64,000 bases of DNA from Myxococcales bacterium (GTDB taxonomy: Bacteria; Myxococcota; B64-G9): NCBI GenBank assembly GCA_012798435.1, contig JAAZNF010000109.1, forward strand, positions 53,965 to 117,964, in the 5' to 3' direction. Position numbers and translations under genes: made by a program. The notes below the pieces were generated by a model. That model saw only the letters and a program-made list of their open reading frames with translations, was not told the DNA's origin and did not search any database. Position 1 is the stretch's first letter. Every line of letters begins with the position of its first letter. This document shows positions 45,568 to 53,233 of the stretch, in pieces.

Positions 45568-46449
45568 TCAGGGCCGGCGTGGAGGCCAGAGAACCAGCCC
45601 TGAGACGCGTTCGAGCCTTCGCTGATAGTCGGGGTGACGGGTAAGCATGCGCCGGTCCATCCAAGGCACCGAGATGAAAGCGAAAAGAATGGTGATGGAG
45701 ACAGGGCCCGCGATGGTCCACCACTTGTCCGGCGCGGCGTCGAGGCCGAAGAGGTACATTCCCCACCAGAAAAGGACTTCCCCGAAATAATTGGGGTGCC
45801 GGCTCCAGGACCACAGTCCCGTCTCGAGCACGGCTTGAGGATCGGCGCGCGAGCGCAAGAAGGATGCCAGCTGCCGGTCCGAAAGCCACTCGATGGCGAT
45901 AGCCGAGAGCGTCACCATACCGGCGGCAATGGTGAGCCACCCGACCGGCGGGTCGAGGTGTGTGAGCGCGAAATGAACCGACAGCATACCCAAAAACACC
46001 CAGATGGTCGGCATGAGGTGGATGGATACAAAGCTCGCCGGCCAGTAGAGGCTTCCGGAACGCTCACGGATTGTACGGTAGCGGAAGTCCTCGTCGGACA
46101 TGCCCTTCCAGCGCCGTACCCAGTTCGCGGTCAGGCGAACCCCCCAGACGACGAGAAGGGTAAGCAGTACCGTCTCCCGCAATCCAGGGGCGCGTCCGCT
46201 GCTTCCATGCCAGGCCCAGTACAAGGCGATGGGGATGGGCGCGACCGACCAGTACGGGTCGTACACGCTGGAGTTGTTCCAGGCCACAGAGAAGGCGAAC
46301 ACCGTTGCCGTGCCCGCCAAGTCGGCGACCGCGGCGACGAGGAGCGGGTGGTGATCGCGCAAAATATAACCGATCAGGAAAGCCGCGCCGAGCCCGACCA
46401 GGTACGCACCAAAGACACGGGCGCGATCCGCACAGAGGTTGTGTTGCAT
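45568..46449 (-). CDS. DUF1295 / steroid 5-alpha-reductase-like membrane protein
   Basis: The 293-aa protein has about seven hydrophobic segments and the family signature ETGLWSWSRHPNYFGEVLFWW close to the C-terminus. This family resembles isoprenylcysteine methyltransferases and steroid reductases and is thought to act on lipid substrates. The ATG at 46449 has GGGAG 6 nt upstream; the GTG at 46452 is closer. It lies 13 bp behind an SDR gene, so both may act on a lipid or ketone. Confidence 0.85.
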   Translation of the reverse strand: MQHNLCADRARVFGAYLVGLGAAFLIGYILRDHHPLLVAAVADLAGTATVFAFSVAWNNSSVYDPYWSVAPIPIALYWAWHGSSGRAPGLRETVLLTLLVVWGVRLTANWVRRWKGMSDEDFRYRTIRERSGSLYWPASFVSIHLMPTIWVFLGMLSVHFALTHLDPPVGWLTIAAGMVTLSAIAIEWLSDRQLASFLRSRADPQAVLETGLWSWSRHPNYFGEVLFWWGMYLFGLDAAPDKWWTIAGPVSITILFAFISVPWMDRRMLTRHPDYQRRLERVSGLVLWPPRRP

Positions 46450-46462
46450 CACGCACTCCCGC

Positions 46463-47251
46463 TCAGAAGGCCTGGAGGCGGATGGGCCAGTTGGAGGCCA
46501 CGGTGCCGCCGTCCACCTCGAGGATCTTCCCCGTCACCCAGCTCGATGCGGGCGAGGCGAGATACAACACCGAGAGCGCGATGTCCTCGGGGGTGCCGAG
46601 GCGGCGCATGGGGGTCAGTTCCTCCATTCTTTGCTTGAGGCCATCTTGCGAGAGGAAGGGCCGGAGCGCCTCGGTCTCGACGGCGCCGCAGGCGACGGCA
46701 TTGACGCGGATGCGCGGGGCGAACTCGAAGGCCAAGAGCCGGGTCATGTGGGAGAGCGCGGCCTTGGCCGAGCCGTAGGCAACGAAGCCGCTGTCCACCA
46801 GGTGCGACAGCGCCGAGGAGATGTTGACCACGCTGCCGGCGCCGGCCTCGAGCATGTGGGGCGCCGCCTTCTGTATCAGGCGAAAAGCAGAGCTTACGTT
46901 GAAGCGGAAGGCCCACTCGAAGTCGTCCGGATCGGTGTGTAGCGCCAGAGTAGGCAGCGCCCCGCCGGCCACGTTCACCAGCACATCGAGCCGCCCCAGG
47001 CGCGCCACCGTCTCGCCGACGATCCGATCGAGCTGCGCCGGGTCGAGCACGTCGCACTCGACAGCAATGGCCTTTCCTCCATAGGCCTGGCAATCCGCGG
47101 CGGTGCGTTCGATCTCTGAAGCCGTGCGGGCGCCCACGGCCACCGAGGCCCCCGCCTCGGCCAGCGCCAGCGCGATGCTCCTGCCGATGCCGCGGCCGCC
47201 GCCGGACACCAGGGCGACTTTTCCATCGAGCCTGAACCGTTCGAGAAACAC
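46463..47251 (-). CDS. short-chain dehydrogenase/reductase
   Basis: The 262-aa SDR has the cofactor motif SGGGRGIG (residues 16-23), VNVAGG, a catalytic Ser in NISSALS and the YGSAK Tyr/Lys pair. The C-terminal LEVDGGT is typical of FabG-like members that use NAD(P)H. It starts at a GTG with GGGAGG upstream. It is the first gene of a pair with DUF1295; the substrate is unknown. Confidence 0.9.
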   Translation of the reverse strand: MFLERFRLDGKVALVSGGGRGIGRSIALALAEAGASVAVGARTASEIERTAADCQAYGGKAIAVECDVLDPAQLDRIVGETVARLGRLDVLVNVAGGALPTLALHTDPDDFEWAFRFNVSSAFRLIQKAAPHMLEAGAGSVVNISSALSHLVDSGFVAYGSAKAALSHMTRLLAFEFAPRIRVNAVACGAVETEALRPFLSQDGLKQRMEELTPMRRLGTPEDIALSVLYLASPASSWVTGKILEVDGGTVASNWPIRLQAF

Positions 47252-47329
47252 GTTGCACCTCCCGGTTGGCCGGATGGATACCAGGCGCGGCCCCCGGCCG
47301 CAACATTTCAGGGGAAACGCGGAAAAGCA

Positions 47330-47341
47330 GGGCCTGTCCCC
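47330..47341. repeat. dispersed motif, single copy
   Basis: GGGCCTGTCCCC, preceded by CA, is followed by AATGATTGTTTTTG. It lies between the divergent SDR and ECF sigma genes. Confidence 0.6.
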
Positions 47342-47510
47342 AATGATTGTTTTTGTTTTTCATTGGGTTGCGCGATCGGATGAGGTGGAGGGAAGAGGAG
47401 GATGCGAGCAGGTGTCGCTTGAGCCGGATTCGGGCTTTCGAGGCTCTTGATCCGGTGCCCGGTGATCTTTTTGCGGCGGATAGGGTTGTGGTTCAGAAAA
47501 GGAGCCCGGT

Positions 47511-48158
47511 TTGCTCTTAGAAAGCGCTATGTGGTCTGATCGGTCCGTGCCACAAGATGTCGAAAGCGCTGAATTTCCACCACACGCGGCCTCCTCGCGT
47601 TATCGCGAGCTGATCGAGGGCATCTCCCGCCGCAACGGGAGCGCCATGCGGGAGTTCTTCCGCGAGTTCGGCCCGCTGGTGAACCGCCTGGTGTGGCGGC
47701 TGCTCGGTGCCGATCGCGATCACGACGACGTGGTCCAGCAGTCTTTCTTGAATCTCTTCGAGGCCGCGGGTGGCGTGCGGGAGGCGAGGGCGCTGCCGGC
47801 CTGGGTGGCCTGCGTCACCGTCAACACCGTCCGGCGCGAGCTACGGCGGCGAAAACTCCTGCGGCTCTTCTTCCCGCCCGCCGCCCCGCCTCCCGCTCCG
47901 GCCGTCCCCGGCGCCGATGCCGAACGAAGGATGTTCCTGGAGCGTTGCTATGTTTTCCTCGAGCGCATGAGCACTGAGGACCGCATCGTTTTTTCGCTGC
48001 GCTTCATCGAGGGATACACACTGGAGGAGGTGGCCCAGCTGTGCGGCTGCTCGTTGGCCACCGCAAAGCGCAGACTCGCTCGCGCCCGCCAGAAGTTTTC
48101 CGAGCTCGCGGCCCGGGATTCGCTGCTCGGGGCCATGTTGGAAGGAGGTGGCTCATGA
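47511..48158 (+). CDS. ECF-type RNA polymerase sigma factor
   Basis: The 215-aa protein shows sigma region 2 (DRDHDDVVQQSFLNLFEAAG) and region 4 (TLEEVAQLCGCSLATAKRRLARA). It is a group IV sigma factor for extracytoplasmic signals. A TTG at 47511 has AGGAGC 5-6 nt upstream; an ATG at 47529 is the alternative. The stop overlaps the FecR-like gene (ATGA), so anti-sigma and sigma are coupled. Confidence 0.9.
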   Translation: MLLESAMWSDRSVPQDVESAEFPPHAASSRYRELIEGISRRNGSAMREFFREFGPLVNRLVWRLLGADRDHDDVVQQSFLNLFEAAGGVREARALPAWVACVTVNTVRRELRRRKLLRLFFPPAAPPPAPAVPGADAERRMFLERCYVFLERMSTEDRIVFSLRFIEGYTLEEVAQLCGCSLATAKRRLARARQKFSELAARDSLLGAMLEGGGS

Positions 48159-49423
48159 GTCAGCAGGGCGATCGGCTCGAGGAACTGGGCCGAAAGATCA
48201 GGAGCGACCTGGGTCCGGCCCCGGATGCCGAACGGCTGTTCTACCAGCAAAGCGCCATCCTGGCCGCCGCGGGCCGTCGCCGCCGGAGCGCAGCGCGTTT
48301 CACGCTTTCCGTACTCGCCACGGCCGGAGCGGTGTTTGGACTGCTCATGCTGCTTGCACCTCCGGAAGAACGGTTTGGCTTTCGGGTAAAAGGCGAGCAG
48401 CCCCAGGGCTCGCGAGTCATTCTCCAGGCGACGTCCGAGAGCCTCCCGGTCGACTTTGATGACGGGAGCCGTGTGGAGCTACTGGCCGGGTCCGCAGCCC
48501 AGATCCTCGAGTCGAGCCCGAGACGAGTCGAGGTGCGGCTTTCCAGCGGGGCCGTGACCGCGAACATCCGCCGGGCCGACGCACGGATCTGGTCTATCCG
48601 GGCCGGACCGTACGGCGTGCTCGTGGTCGGCACCGAGTTCTCCGTATCCTGGCGCCCAGAGCGCTCCGAGATCGAGGTCTCGGTCGCGCGCGGCGCGGTC
48701 CGGGTCGAAGGCCCCGGGGTTGCAGAAGAGACCATCGTCGCCGCCGGGGAACGGTGGGTTCGAGCGGACGACGGCCGAACGCCGGCGGCGGAGAAAACGC
48801 TGGCAGCGGGGAAAGGCACGGCCTTGCGGGTGGCGTCTGTCCGACCGGAGCCTGGCCCGCTACCGCCGGAGCCGGGAGCGAGCCCTTCGCGCGACGTCCC
48901 CTCGGTCGAACCGGATGACTCCCCGGCGGGCCGGACCTCGGCGCCGCACGAAGAGTCCTCGCTCACCGCCTGGCGTCTGCTCCACCACGTGGGCGAGTAC
49001 CGCTCGGCGCTCGCGGCCGTCGGCGATTCCTTTGAAGATCTCCTTGTCTCGCTCGCCGCGGACGACCTGTGGCGCCTGACCGAAACCTGCCGGCTGGCCC
49101 GGGACTCCTCGCGCGCGATCCGGGCGCTCGAGGCATTCCGCAAACGCTTTCCGCAGTCGCCGCGCTCCCGGCTGGCGGCGTTCCTGCTCGCCATCGTAAC
49201 GCTCGAACTCGAACGGGATCCGGCCGCGGCGCTGACGTGGTTCGAACGATACCGCGAAGAAGCCCCACGGGGACCGTTGGCAGAGGAGGCCCTGGGCCGC
49301 TCCATCCGGGCCGCGCTCGACGCCGGTCGGCTCGACAAGGCCCGCGACGCCGCCCGTCGCTACCTGGACGAATTTTCGAACGGCCCCTACGCCGACGACG
49401 CGCGCGCGCTTCTGTCACAGTAG
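48155..49423 (+). CDS. FecR-like anti-sigma factor with TPR-like tail
   Basis: The 422-aa protein has a cytoplasmic N-terminus, a transmembrane helix at about 48-65, and a periplasmic FecR domain (about 90-205: DDGSRVELLAGSAAQILE, VLVVGTEFSVSW, VARGAVRVEG). A Pro-rich linker and a helical TPR-like region follow (about 265-420). FecR proteins hold or activate the partner sigma in response to a surface signal; a TonB receptor is not present here. A GGAGGTG Shine-Dalgarno and ATGA overlap tie it to the sigma gene. Confidence 0.87.
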   Translation: MSQQGDRLEELGRKIRSDLGPAPDAERLFYQQSAILAAAGRRRRSAARFTLSVLATAGAVFGLLMLLAPPEERFGFRVKGEQPQGSRVILQATSESLPVDFDDGSRVELLAGSAAQILESSPRRVEVRLSSGAVTANIRRADARIWSIRAGPYGVLVVGTEFSVSWRPERSEIEVSVARGAVRVEGPGVAEETIVAAGERWVRADDGRTPAAEKTLAAGKGTALRVASVRPEPGPLPPEPGASPSRDVPSVEPDDSPAGRTSAPHEESSLTAWRLLHHVGEYRSALAAVGDSFEDLLVSLAADDLWRLTETCRLARDSSRAIRALEAFRKRFPQSPRSRLAAFLLAIVTLELERDPAAALTWFERYREEAPRGPLAEEALGRSIRAALDAGRLDKARDAARRYLDEFSNGPYADDARALLSQ

Positions 49424-49513
49424 GAAAAACCTGAGCCGGTCTCATGCCCTGGCGGCTCTTATCCTGCACACCGCCTCGTGTTCCGGGGCGAAAGAGGAAA
49501 GGAGCGGCGGATC

Positions 49514-51103
49514 ATGAAAAAGGGCCGGTCTCTCGAGTGGAGAATGGTCTCGGCGATGCTCTGGGTGCTGGCTTCGTCCTGCACGGGCACGGATGTCGAC
49601 GTGAAACGCTTGACCGTCGAGCCCGGAAAGACACCCGACATCTGTCCCGTCTTCGAAGAATGCAACGGGCAAGACACGTTCTTCAGGGTGGCCATTTTTG
49701 GCGAGAACAGCATGGACGCGCCGTATGACCAGGACGGCTCGGCGACGCACGTGTTCCCCTCGCCGGACGGCTACCTGGTGCTGGGAAGCCAGACGTTCAT
49801 GCAGACGGACTACCGCGTCGGCAACTCCTCGGTCTGGGCCATGAAACTAGCTTTCGATGGCACGATCGCCTGGCAGCGCCAGTACGCGCCGGCCTTCTTC
49901 TTCAACGCCATCATCGATGCCGTGGAGGCGGAGGGAGGCGCGCTGCTCGCGCTCACCGAGTCCCTGCCGGACGAGGATGTCCCCACCCAGGACGACGTCC
50001 TGCTGCTGAAAATCGACGCCTTGGGCGACATCGTGTGGCAGAAGACGCTGGGCGCGCCGGAAAAGAACGACTCGGCCTACGCCGTGCGCAAGACCCGCAG
50101 CGGCGACTTCCTCGTCGCCGGGAACTCGCCGGTCCTGAACCCCGATCGCACCGTGTCCGCCGCCCTGGTGACCCGGGTGGACGGAGCCGGAGAGATCCTC
50201 TCGCAGCGGCTGGTGCGCTCGAAGGTGCCGGACTATCCCTTCTTCTATGGCACCGGCGCGGTCGAGACGCCCGACGGCGGAGTGGCGCTGGTGGGTGCGC
50301 TGTACGACGTGCAAGACCCCGTGGCGGTGCTGAAGCTCGACGCGGGGGGGACGCTTTTGTGGCAGAAGGCCATCTCCGACGGGGCGCAGGGGTTGGTGTA
50401 CGTCGACGCGGCGCCCGACGGGAGCCTGGCGGTGGTCTCCGACTGGACCGACTGGAGCGGTTCCCACGATGACGTCCCCGAGGAGAACCAGGTGCCGGTG
50501 TGGGGCATGCTGGTCAATCGCCTGAGCGCGGACGGCCGGCTACTCTGGCAGCGCCTGGTGGGCGTTCGGGCAGACCAGTATTCCGTGACGCCGCGCAAGG
50601 TGATGGTGGGCCCCGACGGCGGGATCTACGTGCTGGCGGCAGGCTGGGGCCACAACTCGTCCGATTGGAGCACCAAGGCCATGCTGTTCAAGTTCGACGA
50701 CCGCGGTGACCTGGTGTGGAAGCGGCTCTACGGTCTCGAGATGACGGAAGATTTCACGGCGAGCCTGGCGGCGGCTTCGCTCTCCTTCGACACGGACGGA
50801 GGCATCCTCATCACCGGGGGGCTGCGGCTGGATGGCTGGTACGGCGGGATCTCGTCCGGCACCAACGAGGTGGGGATGTTCCTGCTCAAGGCCGGCTCCG
50901 ACGGCCGCCTGCGGGACGGGTGCCCCTTGCAGGCCGACGGCGAGGTCCCGGTCGAGGTTGTCGAATACCTCCCCGCGGACGTGGAGATGGAGCTCGTCGA
51001 GGTGAACCTGCCGGTGCGCGAAAGCAGGCTCTCCGCCCGGCCGGGCATCTTCACCGACTCCGCCCAGCTCTGCGGCATGAGCCTGCCCCCCGCCACCGAG
51101 TAG
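49514..51103 (+). CDS. beta-propeller lipoprotein downstream of the ECF system
   Basis: The 529-aa protein has a lipoprotein signal (lipobox LASSC) and repeated blades of the form DGTIAWQRQY, LGDIVWQKTLG, GGTLLWQKAI and DGRLLWQRLVG, each with DGG turns. This is the bacterial delta-60/PQQ-like propeller seen in secreted myxobacterial proteins. No enzyme residues were recognised. The start follows an AAAGGAG Shine-Dalgarno. It may be a target of the sigma/FecR pair directly upstream. Confidence 0.75.
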   Translation: MKKGRSLEWRMVSAMLWVLASSCTGTDVDVKRLTVEPGKTPDICPVFEECNGQDTFFRVAIFGENSMDAPYDQDGSATHVFPSPDGYLVLGSQTFMQTDYRVGNSSVWAMKLAFDGTIAWQRQYAPAFFFNAIIDAVEAEGGALLALTESLPDEDVPTQDDVLLLKIDALGDIVWQKTLGAPEKNDSAYAVRKTRSGDFLVAGNSPVLNPDRTVSAALVTRVDGAGEILSQRLVRSKVPDYPFFYGTGAVETPDGGVALVGALYDVQDPVAVLKLDAGGTLLWQKAISDGAQGLVYVDAAPDGSLAVVSDWTDWSGSHDDVPEENQVPVWGMLVNRLSADGRLLWQRLVGVRADQYSVTPRKVMVGPDGGIYVLAAGWGHNSSDWSTKAMLFKFDDRGDLVWKRLYGLEMTEDFTASLAAASLSFDTDGGILITGGLRLDGWYGGISSGTNEVGMFLLKAGSDGRLRDGCPLQADGEVPVEVVEYLPADVEMELVEVNLPVRESRLSARPGIFTDSAQLCGMSLPPATE

Positions 51104-51217
51104 CGGCTCACTCCGCCCGAGCCGTCCTCGTAAGCCACCCGCTTCGCCGTTCATCCTCCGGTCTTTCGTTTTTTTCGCGCCTGTGGTGCACTGGACATGC
51201 CCACAGGGAGATTTGTC

Positions 51218-53062
51218 ATGCGCAGGATCGTGCTGGCGGCGGTGGTGGTGTGTTGTGCGGCGGCTCCATCCTTGGCGGTTCAACCCTGCGGCGCCGACTG
51301 TTACCAGGCCGAGACCTGCGAGCGCGCCGAGGTCCAGGCCGCGGTGGACGCCGCGCTGGTCGCCTCGGGAGGCACGGTGCGGATCCCCGGTCCCTCGTCG
51401 GATGCGTGCGTGTGGTCCGCTCCGGTCGAGATCGACGCCCGGCGCCCCATCCGCGTGGAGGGCCAGGGCGAGGCCACCACCCGCATCCGGGTCGCCTCGT
51501 CGGCGGCCTTCGAGGTGAACGGCACCGCGGGGGTCGCCTGGAGCATCTCGCACCTTTCCATCGAGGACGGTCCCTGCTCGGGATACTGCGACGCCATCAT
51601 CGCCATCGGCGGGCGAGGCGATCGCTTCCGCGTCCACCACCTGAGCTTTACGACCAGCGGTGAGTTCGTGCGGCTCATCCGCACCCACGCCCACACCTAC
51701 GGGCTCGTCGATCACATCACCGTGCGCGGCACGACGCCCTCGGAGTTCCTCACCGTGGACTGGGACAACTGGCCCGAGTGGAAGCGGCCGGTCGAGCTGG
51801 GGAGCGCCGAGGCGGTGTACGTGGAGGACTGCGACATCGCCTTCTCCGGCTCCTGGGAGGGGCGGCCCTTCGACGGCGAGAACGGCGGCCGCATGGTGGT
51901 GCGCCACAACCGCTTGCAAAACCAGATGCTGGGCAGCCACGGCTTCGATACCGGCTACGGCGCGTCCATCTTCAGCATGGTGGCCTACCACAACGAGTTT
52001 GTCTTCGACGACGGCCCCTCCGCCTGGACCTCCAAGACATGGGGCCGCTTGGCCCACCTGCGCGGCGGCACCGGCATCGTCTACGACAACACCTTCCGCG
52101 TGGGCGAAGACATCTGGATCGGCTCGCCGGCCATCGATCTGGCCATCTACCGCACTCCCACCGACGCCGGCGGCAACGAACACTGGCTGCCTTGCGACGG
52201 CACCGCCTACCGCATGTGCTCCAACATCGACCGCGACTGGAACATCGTAAGCCACGATCACCCCATGAACTGCGCCACCGACCAGGACTGTGTCTCGCGG
52301 CTTGGCGCCGGGGTCACCTGCAAGTGGAAGGTGTGCTCGCGCTCCGGGCTCGAGCTGTGCGAGCAAGACGGCGACTGCCCGGCCGGGGAGACGTGCAGCG
52401 CCTACCTCGACGGTGTCGGCGGAGACGGCTACCCGTGCTTCATGCAGCCGGGGTTCGCCACCCACATGCGGCCGTACCCGTGGTACGAGTGGGGCAACAC
52501 CTGGTCGGGCGGAGAGGGGGGCAGCGGTTGCGGGCATCCGAGCTGCGACGTGGACTTCGGCGAGGACGTCTCGCAGCTACAAGAGAACCGAGACTACTAC
52601 AACGACGTTCCGCAAGGAGCATCCCTCCCGGCGAGCTGCACTCCGTACGCGGGGTTCTGGCACACCGGCGAGGGCCGCCTGTATCGCTGCGAATCCGAGA
52701 ACACCTGGGCGCCGTACTACACGCCGTTTCCGTATCCTCATCCGCTCCAGACGGGCGAGGTGCCCGACGACGGCGGGCCGGTCGACGGCGGCGGAGGCGA
52801 CGCCGGGGTGGATGCCGGAGTCGATGCCGGACAGGACGCGGGACAGGATGCGGGCGTGGACGCAGGTGCGGACGCGGGGCAAGACGCGGGAGCGGATCCC
52901 GGGACCGACGCCGGAGATCCCGGCGGCACGCCTGATGGCGGCGACGGCGGCAAGATCGTCGGGGGCTCGGGCTGCGGCTGCGCCAGCGCGGGTGGCGGGG
53001 CGGCCGGGTTCTTGACAGTGCTGTCGCTGGTCGTGGTCTATCGCAGGCCACGCCGGCGGTGA
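51218..53062 (+). CDS. secreted parallel beta-helix protein with MYXO-CTERM-like tail
   Basis: The 614-aa protein has a Sec signal peptide and a pectate-lyase-like beta-helix body with GRMVVRHNRLQ and AAYVEDCDI-type turns. Cys-rich modules near 365-400 follow (CATDQDC, CEQDGDCPAGETC). After a 13-fold Asp-Ala-Gly linker it ends in GSGCGCASA, a membrane helix and RRPRRR. That C-terminus matches the MYXO-CTERM sorting pattern of Cys motif, helix and Arg cluster. It is probably anchored at the surface. The ATG at 51218 has an AGGGAG Shine-Dalgarno; the ATG at 51197 does not. Confidence 0.82.
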   Translation: MRRIVLAAVVVCCAAAPSLAVQPCGADCYQAETCERAEVQAAVDAALVASGGTVRIPGPSSDACVWSAPVEIDARRPIRVEGQGEATTRIRVASSAAFEVNGTAGVAWSISHLSIEDGPCSGYCDAIIAIGGRGDRFRVHHLSFTTSGEFVRLIRTHAHTYGLVDHITVRGTTPSEFLTVDWDNWPEWKRPVELGSAEAVYVEDCDIAFSGSWEGRPFDGENGGRMVVRHNRLQNQMLGSHGFDTGYGASIFSMVAYHNEFVFDDGPSAWTSKTWGRLAHLRGGTGIVYDNTFRVGEDIWIGSPAIDLAIYRTPTDAGGNEHWLPCDGTAYRMCSNIDRDWNIVSHDHPMNCATDQDCVSRLGAGVTCKWKVCSRSGLELCEQDGDCPAGETCSAYLDGVGGDGYPCFMQPGFATHMRPYPWYEWGNTWSGGEGGSGCGHPSCDVDFGEDVSQLQENRDYYNDVPQGASLPASCTPYAGFWHTGEGRLYRCESENTWAPYYTPFPYPHPLQTGEVPDDGGPVDGGGGDAGVDAGVDAGQDAGQDAGVDAGADAGQDAGADPGTDAGDPGGTPDGGDGGKIVGGSGCGCASAGGGAAGFLTVLSLVVVYRRPRRR

Positions 53063-53068
53063 GAGGAA

Positions 53069-53229
53069 GGGGACAGCCCCCAGTCATCCCATTGATCTAC
53101 AAAGATAAAAATTTCCGCGTCGCGCGCCGACGCACATAACTATATGAAAAATAACAAGAAAATCACACAGATAGCATTCTTCTGCCGTTTTGTGCAGTAA
53201 ATACAGAATGATAACCGGGGCCTGTCCCC
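53069..53229. repeat. dispersed motif, inverted pair flanking an AT-rich island
   Basis: GGGGACAGCCCCC at 53069-53081 and GGGGCCTGTCCCC at 53217-53229 enclose about 135 bp of AT-rich DNA between two convergent genes. The arrangement copies that at 11431-11581. Confidence 0.7.
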
Positions 53230-53233
53230 AGCT

